Part shown: positions 35,425-45,379 of the stretch, in pieces
Layout: each line of letters opens with the position of its first letter
Position numbering within the stretch: position 1 is the stretch's first letter
Source: Aquirufa rosea
GTDB lineage: Bacteria; Bacteroidota; Bacteroidia; Cytophagales; Spirosomataceae
Direction: 5' to 3'
DNA: 64,000 bases
Assembly (NCBI RefSeq): GCF_004118285.1
Contig: NZ_SDHY01000002.1
Coordinates: 372,001-436,000, forward strand
Translations under genes and position numbers: made by a program
Notes under the pieces: generated by a model
The model's database searches: none
What the model saw: the letters and a program-made list of their open reading frames with translations, nothing else
Told to the model about the DNA's origin: nothing

Positions 35425-37403
35425 TATTTATTCAATTTATACTGACGAACTCCCTGATCTAAAAAGTCTACAAAATGATCTACATTCGCATCAAAGGCCA
35501 CCGGCTTCACCATTGGAGCACCTTCCTTTCGTGGATCTAGCAATACATAATGAGGCTGGGCATTCGAGTTGAAACGAGTGATTTGAAAATCTAGATTTTG
35601 ATCCCCCAAGGTTTTCTTTTCTTGACCATCCACAGTAGAAACATACCATTGATCTTTTGGTAATTCTGTCTTATCATCACAGTAAAGTGCCACAATCACA
35701 TACTCCTCTTGTAGGCGCTTAAGCACCTTCGGATCTGACCACACATATTCCTCCATCTTGCGACAATTTACACACCCATGCCCTGTAAAATCAATAAACA
35801 GAGGCTTACCCACTTGATTGGCATAGGCCTTTGCCTCTTGGTAATCAAAGAAGCCCGTTAATCCCAAGGGTAACTTTAAGAAATCTGCATATTTGACATT
35901 GCCTGTGGAACCAGGTTTGATGCTCACCTCTCCAGAATTTCCCTTAAAATCTTGGGTGCTCAATGGGGGCAACCATCCCGACAATCCCTTCAACGGAGCA
36001 CCAAACATGCCTGGAACAAGGTAAACAACAAAGGCTAAAACAGCTGTTGCGACCAAAGTTCTTGGAATGGATAATTTACCAGATGGTCCATCATGCGGCA
36101 ATGAAATCTTACCAAAAAGATAAAGAGTTAAGGCACTGAAAATAGCTATCCAAATAGCTAAGAATATTTCACGATCCAACAGATGCCAGTGATAAACCTG
36201 ATCTGCCACACTTAAAAACTTGAAAGCCAAGGCAATCTCCAAAAAGCCTAATACCACCTTCACCTCGTTCATCCAATTGCCAGATTTAGGCAATTTTTGC
36301 ATAAAGCCAGGAAAGACTGCAAATAAAGTAAAGGGGATGGCAAAGGCCAGAGAGAAACCCAGCATGCCGACAATCGGTTTCACAAAAGCCCCTTGAGAAG
36401 CGGCAATCAAAATACTACCTGCCAGTGGCCCGGTACACGAAAAAGATACCAATACCAAGGTAAAGGCCATAAAAAATACCCCTATGATGCCGCCTTTATC
36501 CGATTTAGCATCAACAGAATTGACCATACCGGAAGGTAAGACAATTTCAAAGGCTCCTAAAAAAGATATTCCGAAAAAGATGAATATGATAAAAAACAGC
36601 AAATTAGGTATCCAGTGGGTACTCAAGAAATTGGCGAAACTTGCCCCGGCAAAAAAGGCTAAAATGGTACCAAAAAACACATAGATCAATACGATGAAGG
36701 AGCCGTAGAGAAAAGCTAAGCCCTTACCTCCTTTTTGTTTGGTAAAAAAGCTAACCGTCATAGGAATCAAAGGATATACACAAGGAGTTAACAAGGCCAA
36801 AAGACCCGCACCCATTGCAATCCAAAAAAATTGCCACAAAGATTCCTGAGGAGCAGCCTGCTCTGCTTCAGTAGCACTACTTACTGATTCAGGGATTTTT
36901 TTTTTTGCTTCGTCTGATGGTAGATCCGAAGCGGCATTGGCACTAGCAATGACGAATGGGCCTTTAATGGGAACACATAAACCGCTTTCATTAGAACATG
37001 CCTGCGAATCATAATTCCCTTCAATCTTCCAATTCTCTGAGTTAATCTTGATTTTCTGTCTGAACTCCCCCTGACCCGTGAAATAGGTATAGGTACCATT
37101 CCAAATCTCTTTATCGAATTTTGAATGAGGGTTAATGGCCTTTAATCCACCTACCAACTCAAATCCAATGGGATTTTTGATGTTTACAGTGGTAACCACT
37201 GGACCTAAATCTTTATCAAAATCGGAAGAATATAAATACCAACCTTTGTCAATTTTTACTTGGAAAACAATTTCTGCTTCCTGCCCTACACTCGGTTTAG
37301 CTGGCTCCAAAGTCCATGACCACTTAGCTGGCACTATTTTTTGTGCCAAAAGAGGACTTGCCAAAAGGCATAAGAAGCTAAGTAGAACTAATTTGTACTT
37401 CAT
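35424..37403 (-). CDS. dsbD: Thiol:disulfide interchange protein DsbD
   Basis: The 659-residue inner-membrane reductant conduit carries electrons from cytosolic thioredoxin to the periplasm. After a signal peptide (LLASPLLAQ) comes the N-terminal immunoglobulin-like domain with the Cys pair in SQACSNESGLCVP. About eight helices follow with LLTPCVYPLIP and SFSCTGPLAGS. The C-terminal thioredoxin domain has GCVNCRKME. I start at the ATG at 37403; 37412 and 37421 are also possible. Reduced cysteines are needed for cytochrome c heme attachment, which links this gene to the ccm operon. Confidence 0.92.
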   Translation of the reverse strand: MKYKLVLLSFLCLLASPLLAQKIVPAKWSWTLEPAKPSVGQEAEIVFQVKIDKGWYLYSSDFDKDLGPVVTTVNIKNPIGFELVGGLKAINPHSKFDKEIWNGTYTYFTGQGEFRQKIKINSENWKIEGNYDSQACSNESGLCVPIKGPFVIASANAASDLPSDEAKKKIPESVSSATEAEQAAPQESLWQFFWIAMGAGLLALLTPCVYPLIPMTVSFFTKQKGGKGLAFLYGSFIVLIYVFFGTILAFFAGASFANFLSTHWIPNLLFFIIFIFFGISFLGAFEIVLPSGMVNSVDAKSDKGGIIGVFFMAFTLVLVSFSCTGPLAGSILIAASQGAFVKPIVGMLGFSLAFAIPFTLFAVFPGFMQKLPKSGNWMNEVKVVLGFLEIALAFKFLSVADQVYHWHLLDREIFLAIWIAIFSALTLYLFGKISLPHDGPSGKLSIPRTLVATAVLAFVVYLVPGMFGAPLKGLSGWLPPLSTQDFKGNSGEVSIKPGSTGNVKYADFLKLPLGLTGFFDYQEAKAYANQVGKPLFIDFTGHGCVNCRKMEEYVWSDPKVLKRLQEEYVIVALYCDDKTELPKDQWYVSTVDGQEKKTLGDQNLDFQITRFNSNAQPHYVLLDPRKEGAPMVKPVAFDANVDHFVDFLDQGVRQYKLNK

Positions 37404-37558
37404 AAGGTTCATATTTTTCATACCTAACGTCATTAGGCATCTTTGTAGTTCGTGTGACCGAAATAATTTGATAAAATTAAACAATTTAGCGGATATCTAG
37501 GTCAAATCTTTAGAACTGAAAAGCCCAAAAATGGTTTTTCTATTCAGATAAAAAAACG

Positions 37559-37566
37559 TAATTTTG
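37559..37566 (+). promoter_or_regulatory. Candidate -7 box (TAATTTTG) for glyA operon
   Basis: TAATTTTG fits TAnnTTTG, 35 bp before the glyA ATG. The -33 region is T-rich but without an exact TTG. Confidence 0.4.
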
Positions 37567-37601
37567 TGCCCATTCTCACGTAATTACGATTAATATAATC
37601 C

Positions 37602-38894
37602 ATGGCTGCAAGCACATTTCCACAACAGCGCGACAACGAAATTTTTTCTTTGATAAATCAAGAAGCTCACCGACAAGAATTCGGCATTGAGTTAATCGCA
37701 TCAGAAAACTTCACTTCTCCACAAGTAATGGAGGCGCAAGGAAGTGTTTTGACTAATAAATATGCAGAAGGACTTCCTGGTAAACGTTATTATGGTGGCT
37801 GTGAAGTAGTGGACGAAGTGGAAACGATAGCCATTGAGCGTGCCAAGAAATTATTTGGAGCAAGCTGGGCAAACGTACAACCACACTCTGGCGCACAAGC
37901 CAACGCTGCCGTATTTTTATCCTTTTTAAATCCAGGAGATAAAATTCTAGGATTTGATCTTTCTCATGGTGGACACTTATCTCATGGTTCACCTGTAAAC
38001 TTTTCTGGAAAATACTTTCAAGCATTTTTTTACGGAGTAGAGAAGGAAACAGGTTTAATTGACTGGGACAAAGTAGAAGCTACGGCTGCCAAAGAAAAAC
38101 CAAGATTAATCATCTGCGGAGCTTCGGCTTATTCGCGTGATTGGGATTATGCCCGCTTACGTGCCATAGCTGACCAAGTAGGAGCTATCCTTTTAGCCGA
38201 TATTTCACATCCATCAGCTTTGATTGCGAAAGGTTTATTGAATAACCCGATGCAACATTGCCATATAGTTAGCACCACTACCCACAAAACCTTGCGTGGG
38301 CCACGTGGAGGTTTGATCATGATGGGAAATGATTTTGAAAATCCATTTGGCTTCAAAACCCTTAAAGGAGATTTAAAAACCATGTCGGCATGTCTTGATG
38401 GTGCTGTCTTCCCAGGAACACAGGGTGGACCATTGGAGCACGTCATTGCAGCGAAGGCCATTGCCTTTGGAGAAGCCCTAACACCGACATTCGAGGCTTA
38501 TGCTAAGCAAGTACAAAGCAATGCTCAAGCCATGGCGAAAGCATTTTTAGCTAAAGGCTATGATATCATTTCAGGAGGAACAGATAATCACTTGATGTTA
38601 ATCGACTTACGTCCAAAAGGATTAACCGGAAAATTAGCGGAAAATACCTTGATCAAATCGGATATCACCATCAACAAAAACATGGTGCCATTTGACGATA
38701 AATCCCCATTTGTGACTTCAGGTATGCGCGTTGGTACGGCAGCGATGACCACTCGTGGTTTAAAAGAAGCCGAAATGGAGCAAATCGTGGATTTAGTAGA
38801 CCGCGCCTTGATGAATCATGAAAATGAATCTGTATTAGCTCAAATCAAAACAGAAGTAAATCAGTGGATGAAGCAATTCCCACTTTATTCATAA
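37602..38894 (+). CDS. glyA: Serine hydroxymethyltransferase
   Basis: The 430-residue PLP enzyme interconverts serine and glycine while charging tetrahydrofolate with a one-carbon unit. [19 protein letters not shown] and [14 protein letters not shown] are invariant. The PLP lysine is Lys229 in [14 protein letters not shown]. The length is close to E. coli GlyA (417). It heads a run of four genes (glyA-tatC-uup-VF530) with gaps of about 10 bp. Confidence 0.96.
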   Translation: MAASTFPQQRDNEIFSLINQEAHRQEFGIELIASENFTSPQVMEAQGSVLTNKYAEGLPGKRYYGGCEVVDEVETIAIERAKKLFGASWANVQPHSGAQANAAVFLSFLNPGDKILGFDLSHGGHLSHGSPVNFSGKYFQAFFYGVEKETGLIDWDKVEATAAKEKPRLIICGASAYSRDWDYARLRAIADQVGAILLADISHPSALIAKGLLNNPMQHCHIVSTTTHKTLRGPRGGLIMMGNDFENPFGFKTLKGDLKTMSACLDGAVFPGTQGGPLEHVIAAKAIAFGEALTPTFEAYAKQVQSNAQAMAKAFLAKGYDIISGGTDNHLMLIDLRPKGLTGKLAENTLIKSDITINKNMVPFDDKSPFVTSGMRVGTAAMTTRGLKEAEMEQIVDLVDRALMNHENESVLAQIKTEVNQWMKQFPLYS

Positions 38895-38903
38895 AAAATA
38901 CAC

Positions 38904-39770
38904 ATGGCTTTAGATCAGGACTGGGACGACGAAGAACAAGATGAGGAGAAAGACGGCACGGAAATGTCGTTTATGGATCATTTAGAAGAATTAAGGTGGC
39001 ACATTATCCGCTCCTTAGCTTCTATTGTAATTTTCACGATTCTTGCATGGATTTTTAGAAATGAAATCTTTGGGATCATCATCATGGGACCTACCAAAGT
39101 AGATTTTTATACCAATCAGGTATTATGTCGTTTGGCAGAACTCACGGGTATGACGAGCTTGTGTATGCAAGCTGCCGACTTCATTCTTCAAAGTAGAGAG
39201 GTTTCTGGTCAGTTCATGATGGCATTAACTCAATCCATCATTGTTGGTCTATTATTCGCGTTCCCTTATGCCTTTTATGAAATCTGGCGATTTATCCGTC
39301 CGGGTTTAAAAGAAAAAGAACAAAAAGCCGCTCGTGGAGCTGTGTTTTGGGTATCCTTGCTATTTTTTATTGGAGTGTCCTTCGGTTATTTCGTGGTAGC
39401 TCCTATGGCGATCAACTTTTTGGCCAATTTCAAATTAGATCCAAGTATCCAAAATCAATTTGATATTAACGATTACATTTCGTTATTATCCATGTTAACT
39501 CTGGCTTGCGGTTTAACTTTCCAATTACCGATGATTGCCTTTGTACTTTCTCAAGTAGGTATTTTAACGCCTTCCTTTATGAGAGAGTATAGAAAACATG
39601 CACTCATCGTGATTTTATTAGTAGCTGCCATCATTACACCTTCTCCCGATGTGATTTCTCAATTATTGGTGGCCTTCCCACTTTTTGGTCTGTATGAAAT
39701 CAGTATCCTCGTGTCGGGAAGAGTATTGCGCAGAAAAATGAGAGAAGAAGCGCTCGAATCGAATTCCTAA
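38904..39770 (+). CDS. tatC: Twin-arginine translocase subunit TatC
   Basis: The 288-residue inner-membrane protein has six helices and recognises twin-arginine signal peptides. FMDHLEELRWHIIRS after an acidic N-terminus, FPYAFYEIWRFIRPGLKEKE and the late RKHALIVILLVAAIITPSPDVISQ are diagnostic. The insertion after the first helix, with two or three Cys residues (VLCRLAELTGMTSLC), is common in Bacteroidota TatC. No tatA/B gene is adjacent. It lies 9 bp after glyA. Confidence 0.95.
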   Translation: MALDQDWDDEEQDEEKDGTEMSFMDHLEELRWHIIRSLASIVIFTILAWIFRNEIFGIIIMGPTKVDFYTNQVLCRLAELTGMTSLCMQAADFILQSREVSGQFMMALTQSIIVGLLFAFPYAFYEIWRFIRPGLKEKEQKAARGAVFWVSLLFFIGVSFGYFVVAPMAINFLANFKLDPSIQNQFDINDYISLLSMLTLACGLTFQLPMIAFVLSQVGILTPSFMREYRKHALIVILLVAAIITPSPDVISQLLVAFPLFGLYEISILVSGRVLRRKMREEALESNS

Positions 39771-39779
39771 TCGGACAAC

Positions 39780-41639
39780 ATGAATTACCTATCCGCGGAA
39801 AATATTTCTCGCAATTTGGGGGAAAGATGGGTCTTTAAAAACCTATTCTTTGGCCTACAAAAAGGGGAGAAAGTATCCCTCATTGGAAAAAATGGTACGG
39901 GTAAAACTACCCTGATGGAAACCCTCATGGGAATGCAAAGTCCTGATGAAGGTAAAGTAACCATTCGAAAAGGGATTCGCGTGGGTTATCTTCCTCAAAA
40001 CCCTATTTTTCAGGAAAATGAAGAAGTTCTCAACTACCTTTTTTCTGATGATTTACCCAGTGCACAAGCAATTAAGGCTTACGAAAAAGCCATGATTTCT
40101 GGCGATGCCAAGGAGCTTGAGGAATCCTTTGCGCTCATGGAAGCTCATAATGCTTGGGATTACGAGGCCAGAGCTAAGCAAATCATCACTCGTTTAGGTA
40201 TTCCTGATGGAGACCAAAAAGTGAGTACGCTTTCCGGTGGACAAAAGAAAAGACTATCCTTGGCCAAATTATTGATCGAAAGTCCAGATATCATGATTCT
40301 GGATGAACCTACCAACCATTTGGATATTGAAACCATTGAATGGCTGGAAGGCATTTTGTCCGGACCTAATGTAACAGTACTCGTAGTTTCTCACGATAGA
40401 TACTTTCTAGATAAAGTTTGTAATAAAATGCTCGAGCTAAGTAATGGCTCCATTTATACTTACGAGGGGAATTATGCCTATTTTCTAGAGAAAAAAGCAG
40501 AAAGAGAAGCCTCAGAAGCGAGTACCATCTCAAAAGCCAAGAACCTTTACCGTAAGGAATTGGAATGGATGAGAAGGCAGCCCAAAGCTCGCGGAACTAA
40601 GGCTCAATCCCGTATAGATGCCTTTGCTGAAACGGAGGAAATAGCTCACCGCAAGGTCGATGATAGTAAACTAGAATTTAACATTCAGATGTCTCGATTA
40701 GGAAATAAAATCATCGAGATTAACCATTTGAAGAAAGCTTGGGGTGACAAAAAAATTGTCAACGATTTTACTTACACATTCAAGAAAAAAGACCGAATCG
40801 GAATCGTGGGGAAGAACGGCGCAGGAAAGACTACTTTCTTGCAATTGTTGACTGGCTTAGAACAGCCTGACGCCGGAACCATCGATCCAGGAGAGACTTT
40901 GGTGATTGGGTATTATACACAATTGCCTTTTGAGTTTAAACCTGAACAAAGGGTCATCGATGTCATCACAGAAATTGCTGAAGTAATCCCTTATGGCAAG
41001 AATGAATCTCTAACTCCAAGCCAGTTTTTAAGTAAATTTTTATTCCCAACGGCCCAACAATACACGCCGGTAGAGAAACTTTCAGGAGGGGAGAAAAAGA
41101 GGCTACAATTGATGCAAGTACTGGTAAAAAATCCCAACTTCTTGATATTGGATGAGCCAACCAACGACTTGGATTTAGATACCTTACAATTATTGGAAGA
41201 CTTCTTAAGTGAATTCCAAGGTTGTTTATTACTAGTTTCCCATGATCGATACTTCATGGATAATCTGGTGGATCAATTAATCTTAGTGGAAGGAGATGGA
41301 GAAGTAAATTTCTTCAATGGAAATTATACGGATTATCGCATTGCTTTAGAAAATAAGGAAAAAGAACCAGTGGTAGAGAAAAAGACTCCAACGCCCGTTA
41401 TTGAAAACAAATCAACTACGAAAGTTGCCAAATTAAGCTTTAAAGAAGCGAAGGAGTTGGAAGAATTAGAAAAAGATATGGCGGTGATGGAGGAGCAAAA
41501 AGAAGCGCTTATCGAACGACTAAACAAAGGTTCTGATAACTTTCAAGATTTGACCGCTTGGGCGGCTGAAATTGAGCGTTTAAAGAATAGTCTAGAAGAA
41601 AAAGAAATGCGTTGGCTGGAATTATCCGAGCGCGCCTAA
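39780..41639 (+). CDS. uup: ABC-F family ATPase (Uup-like)
   Basis: The 619-residue soluble protein has two ABC ATPase domains and no membrane part. The first Walker A is GKNGTGKTT, with signature LSGGQKKRL and Walker B MILDEPTNHLD. The second copy has GKNGAGKTT, LSGGEKKRL and FLILDEPTNDLD. The linker (about 240-300) is the ribosome-facing region, and the last 85 residues form a charged coiled coil as in Uup. ABC-F proteins act on the ribosome E site; Uup is also linked to DNA repair. It belongs to the glyA operon. Confidence 0.88.
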   Translation: MNYLSAENISRNLGERWVFKNLFFGLQKGEKVSLIGKNGTGKTTLMETLMGMQSPDEGKVTIRKGIRVGYLPQNPIFQENEEVLNYLFSDDLPSAQAIKAYEKAMISGDAKELEESFALMEAHNAWDYEARAKQIITRLGIPDGDQKVSTLSGGQKKRLSLAKLLIESPDIMILDEPTNHLDIETIEWLEGILSGPNVTVLVVSHDRYFLDKVCNKMLELSNGSIYTYEGNYAYFLEKKAEREASEASTISKAKNLYRKELEWMRRQPKARGTKAQSRIDAFAETEEIAHRKVDDSKLEFNIQMSRLGNKIIEINHLKKAWGDKKIVNDFTYTFKKKDRIGIVGKNGAGKTTFLQLLTGLEQPDAGTIDPGETLVIGYYTQLPFEFKPEQRVIDVITEIAEVIPYGKNESLTPSQFLSKFLFPTAQQYTPVEKLSGGEKKRLQLMQVLVKNPNFLILDEPTNDLDLDTLQLLEDFLSEFQGCLLLVSHDRYFMDNLVDQLILVEGDGEVNFFNGNYTDYRIALENKEKEPVVEKKTPTPVIENKSTTKVAKLSFKEAKELEELEKDMAVMEEQKEALIERLNKGSDNFQDLTAWAAEIERLKNSLEEKEMRWLELSERA

Positions 41640-41649
41640 ATAATCATCT

Positions 41650-41871
41650 ATGAGCGAAGGACAAGTTTCCAATGACCCTTTACATGGCAAGACCTTAGCC
41701 TTTATCCTAGTGCAATTGGTGGAACGTTATGGCTGGGACGAATTGGCCCGCAGAATACGAATTAATTGCTTTGCGATCAACCCAAGCATCAAATCTTCCC
41801 TGACCTTTTTACGTCGAACCCCATGGGCTCGTCAAAAAGTAGAGAATCTTTACCTTCGAACTAAATGGTAA
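41650..41871 (+). CDS. VF530 (DUF2132) family DNA-binding protein
   Basis: The 73-residue basic protein matches the VF530 family along its length: [21 protein letters not shown], the RIRINCF turn, and [21 protein letters not shown] structure of Vibrio VF530 shows a small helical fold thought to bind DNA. The cellular role is unknown. It is the last gene of the glyA-tatC-uup run and is followed at once by a strong terminator. Confidence 0.88.
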   Translation: MSEGQVSNDPLHGKTLAFILVQLVERYGWDELARRIRINCFAINPSIKSSLTFLRRTPWARQKVENLYLRTKW

Positions 41872-41873
41872 CA

Positions 41874-41899
41874 AAAAAGGCTCCTCTCGGAGCCTTTTT
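41874..41899. terminator. Bidirectional terminator at 41.9 kb
   Basis: AAAAAGGCTCC (41874-41884) and GGAGCCTTTTT (41889-41899) pair perfectly around TCTC. It ends the glyA operon and, on the other strand, the large ThuA-domain gene. Confidence 0.92.
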
Positions 41900-41918
41900 C
41901 ATGGTTTACACTTTATTT

Positions 41919-44900
41919 CTAATTCTCGAAATAAATTTCTTTTAATCCATACAATGGCTTGTCGCCAGCACTTGGATTAGAGAATACAAAATACAAGTTC
42001 TGAGACCCCAAAACATTCACAGGCATGCTCACTTGACCTGTGGTATTGATATCCACTGAACCTAATAATGTACCTGATGGACTACCTGATCTCAACTCTA
42101 ACTTACCTCCAGCTGTTTGTCCAGGCATCACGAAAGACGATACTTGAATCGACTTAATTCCTGTCAAATCAATCATACCATAGTTCGCATAACCTTTGTC
42201 GGCAGTAGCAATTAACAACTCCCCTATACCATCAATTTTATATTTCATGGTTTTAAAAGTTTGATCAGCCGTAGCAGCCACCACACGTGAGTTACGTAAA
42301 GTAATTACCTGCTGACCCGTTGCCGAACCTACTTTTGAACCACCCTTATCTGTGTAACTAGCTACAAATAAGAATGTACCTGGCTTACCATTATCATTGG
42401 TTACATATTCCCCTTTCAAAGGCTTAGATGTTTTCTTGGTATCAGATAAGCTCAAGATATAACGTACCATTTCTTTGGCATCATCTGGCTTAATTTGTGG
42501 GTGAGCCGCCATCATTTGTTCTCCCCAAACACCACCTCCACCGGTAATGATCTTCTTAGATAACATATCGATATTGGCAGGAGTAGCACGGTATTTCTTA
42601 CTTACCTCTGAGTAAGATGGTCCAATGGACTTTTTCTCTACGGCATGACAAGTCTTACAATCCGATAATTCAATCAATCGTTTTCCATTGGAGAAGGACG
42701 TATTACTTTGATGTCCTTGTTCAATTAAGGTCTTATCAAATCCTTGTAAATAGTTGATATTCAACACCACATCTTCCTCTGCAATTTTCTTATTACTAAG
42801 AGAACCATCCTCCTTATCTTCTACTTTCACTTGGTACTTCACAGGCTTATCATTCCAATAGAAAGATTTATTTCCTTCGATGCTAACTTCCACTTTAGGA
42901 ACTTCGTTTCCTACCTTAACAGTCGTTTCAGCAGAACTTACATTTCCCTTAGCATCCTTCACCTTCAAGACTGCTTTGAATGTTCCTGATTTGGTGTAAG
43001 TTACAGTTGGATTAGCCAAAGTACTGGTTTGTCCGTCTCCAAAAGACCAAGCATATTTAATGGCATCACCATCATAATCTAAAGTACCTGCAGAAGAAAA
43101 CTTCACTTTTAATGGCGAAGCACCTATTTTCTTGTCTACAGAAATCTCCACTTTTGGCGGACGATTTCCCCCGTTGTATTCAATCTTATACAAGGTGGCC
43201 TCCTCATTTTGAGCGAACCAATTAGGACCATATTCCAAACCATAGAAAGTCCCATCCTTCGCAAATTGCATATCAATTGGGTGAGAGAATTTTACAGATG
43301 GTAAAAAGCGTTCCATGGAATCAAAATCACCATTTTGCTTCATTGTTACGGTGTAGATGATATCCCTAGCCCAATCGTAAGCAAATAATTTACCATCATA
43401 GTAAGATGGGAATTTAGTCTTGGAATTTGCTGGATAATCATCTGAATAATACACCGGACCAGCCATAGCATTTCTAGAACCTTTTCCAATTACTGGACCA
43501 AAATCAGGAGAATCTACGTAAGGATAGAAAATAAAAGCCTTTTGAGGTTTAGGTAAATGAGCAAAACCGGTATTGTGCGGAGAATCATTGATTGGGGCAT
43601 CTACACTGAATTTAGCCCATGTGCTATCTTTTGTAAAATCGCGCTGGTGATAAGTTTGATTATTCCCAACAAATAATGGCCATCCGAAATAACCCGCCTC
43701 ACGCGCTTGATTCACCTCATCATATCCTCTTGAACCATATTTAGGAGAATCTTCACCCGCATCTGGACCTACTTCTCCCCAATATAAAAATCCTGTTCTC
43801 TGGTCTACTGCAATACGATAAGGATTACGGTTACCCATCACGTAAATCTCAGCTTTCGCATGTGGAGTCTTCTCTGGATATAAATTGCCTTTTGGAATGG
43901 TATAAGAGCCATCTGGAGTAGGTTTAATTCGAATAATCTTACCTCTTAAATCATTGGTGTTAGAGCTAGTAGAACGAGCGTCCCATCCTGCTCTTCCAGG
44001 ACGGTTATCAATCGGACCATATCCATTCGATTCAAATGGGTTTGTATCATCTCCTGTAGATAAAAACAAATTACCTTCTTTATCCCATGCAATAGAACCA
44101 CCGGTGTGACAACACCCTGTACGCTTAACAGGAACTCTTAATAATACCTTCTCTGTGTTCATTAATAAGGTATCTTTCACATCATCGTAAGTGAAACGAG
44201 ATAAATGCTGCGCTGTATCTGGCTGACCCGTTTGTGGAGAATAGAATAAGTAAATCCACTTATTTTGATCGTAGTTTGGATCAATGTTCAATCCCATTAA
44301 ACCATATTCAAACTTGTTGAAAACATCCAAATTGGCTACCACTTTGGTCTTACCCTTCTTTGGATCATACATTTTAACCTTACCCTTACGCTCGGCATAA
44401 AAGATTTTCCCTTGATTCGTAACAGCCAATTCAGTCGGCTCATCCAAATTACGATCCAAAATTACTTTAGTGAATCTGTTTTCCTCTGGCAATATGCCTG
44501 TGCGTAACTTCTTGTTGTAATTAATATCTGGACCTGAAGCTACCCATTGTAAACCTCCCCAGATATGCTTTAATACTAAATCCTCTGAAAAACTCTCGTG
44601 GGTATGTCCCCAGTTGGTATAAAAAGCACGTCCACCATCATATTCATGGTACCAAGCCATTGGGTGGAAATCACCCATTTTACCATCTTTATAGGTTTTC
44701 TCGTCAACAGTTACTAAGACTTTAACATCTTTGTTAAACTCCTTGATGTCATAAAATTCATCTTTACGAATGAAACTAGCAGGCATATGTGCTGTGGAAA
44801 TATGACTAGGATCAACCACGGTCATTTTTCCCTCTTGTACGTTAGGACGGCCAGGATGAGAAGCAAAATATCCTCCAGATAATTTACCATACCATGGCCA

Positions 44901-45290
44901 GTCATATTCTGTATCTGTGGCAGCATGTATACCTAAATAACCACCTCCTGCTTGAATGAAGCGCTCAAATGCATTTTGCTGCGGAGCGTTTAGCACATTT
45001 CCAGTAGTATTCAAAAACACCACGACACGATACTTCTTAAGATTGTTTTCTGTGAATGCGGCAGCGTTTTCCGTAGTATCTACCGAAAAGCCTTTTTCAG
45101 CAGCCATCTTTAAAAAAGCGATTTTACCTGGTTCAATAGAACTATGGCGAAAGCCCTTTGTAGATGAAAAAACCAAAACCTTTTTACCTTTGAGTACGTT
45201 CTTGTCTTGTGCAACAAGATTTAATGAGAGTAAGCCTACTAGACAGATGCTAGCAAAGATTCGGACTGAGCCGAAGATTAAATGTTTCAT
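41919..45290 (-). CDS. ThuA / sugar dehydrogenase / PKD / cytochrome c multidomain secreted protein
   Basis: The 1123-residue protein has a signal peptide ending in NLVAQ. In order it carries a ThuA-like domain (about 35-255; GYLGIHAATDTEYDW) and a glucose/sorbosone dehydrogenase-type beta propeller (about 270-720). These are followed by a PKD domain (about 735-835; YAWSFGDGQTS), a cytochrome c domain with heme motif CKTCH at 878-882, and a C-terminal carbohydrate-binding-like beta domain (about 960-1123). It probably oxidises a sugar or polyol in the periplasm and passes electrons to its own heme. Heme attachment would use the ccm system at 16-20 kb. Substrate and cofactor (possibly PQQ) are inferred. 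Confidence 0.85.
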   Translation of the reverse strand: MKHLIFGSVRIFASICLVGLLSLNLVAQDKNVLKGKKVLVFSSTKGFRHSSIEPGKIAFLKMAAEKGFSVDTTENAAAFTENNLKKYRVVVFLNTTGNVLNAPQQNAFERFIQAGGGYLGIHAATDTEYDWPWYGKLSGGYFASHPGRPNVQEGKMTVVDPSHISTAHMPASFIRKDEFYDIKEFNKDVKVLVTVDEKTYKDGKMGDFHPMAWYHEYDGGRAFYTNWGHTHESFSEDLVLKHIWGGLQWVASGPDINYNKKLRTGILPEENRFTKVILDRNLDEPTELAVTNQGKIFYAERKGKVKMYDPKKGKTKVVANLDVFNKFEYGLMGLNIDPNYDQNKWIYLFYSPQTGQPDTAQHLSRFTYDDVKDTLLMNTEKVLLRVPVKRTGCCHTGGSIAWDKEGNLFLSTGDDTNPFESNGYGPIDNRPGRAGWDARSTSSNTNDLRGKIIRIKPTPDGSYTIPKGNLYPEKTPHAKAEIYVMGNRNPYRIAVDQRTGFLYWGEVGPDAGEDSPKYGSRGYDEVNQAREAGYFGWPLFVGNNQTYHQRDFTKDSTWAKFSVDAPINDSPHNTGFAHLPKPQKAFIFYPYVDSPDFGPVIGKGSRNAMAGPVYYSDDYPANSKTKFPSYYDGKLFAYDWARDIIYTVTMKQNGDFDSMERFLPSVKFSHPIDMQFAKDGTFYGLEYGPNWFAQNEEATLYKIEYNGGNRPPKVEISVDKKIGASPLKVKFSSAGTLDYDGDAIKYAWSFGDGQTSTLANPTVTYTKSGTFKAVLKVKDAKGNVSSAETTVKVGNEVPKVEVSIEGNKSFYWNDKPVKYQVKVEDKEDGSLSNKKIAEEDVVLNINYLQGFDKTLIEQGHQSNTSFSNGKRLIELSDCKTCHAVEKKSIGPSYSEVSKKYRATPANIDMLSKKIITGGGGVWGEQMMAAHPQIKPDDAKEMVRYILSLSDTKKTSKPLKGEYVTNDNGKPGTFLFVASYTDKGGSKVGSATGQQVITLRNSRVVAATADQTFKTMKYKIDGIGELLIATADKGYANYGMIDLTGIKSIQVSSFVMPGQTAGGKLELRSGSPSGTLLGSVDINTTGQVSMPVNVLGSQNLYFVFSNPSAGDKPLYGLKEIYFEN

Positions 45291-45317
45291 ATATTATTTC
45301 AGTCTTAAAGAATTAGG

Positions 45318-45325
45318 CAAAGTTA
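45318..45325 (-). promoter_or_regulatory. Candidate -7 box (TAACTTTG) for the ThuA-domain gene
   Basis: On the minus strand TAACTTTG fits TAnnTTTG, 27 bp before the start at 45290. No clear -33 TTG. Confidence 0.35.
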
Positions 45326-45379
45326 ATCCAAATGCCGCATTTTCGATTAAATTATTCAAAATTTTATTCAAATAATCCC

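Noticed and set aside
41333-41527. Ser- and Phe-rich open frame on the minus strand inside uup
   Set aside because: It is the antisense of the Lys/Glu-rich coiled coil of Uup; the composition explains it.
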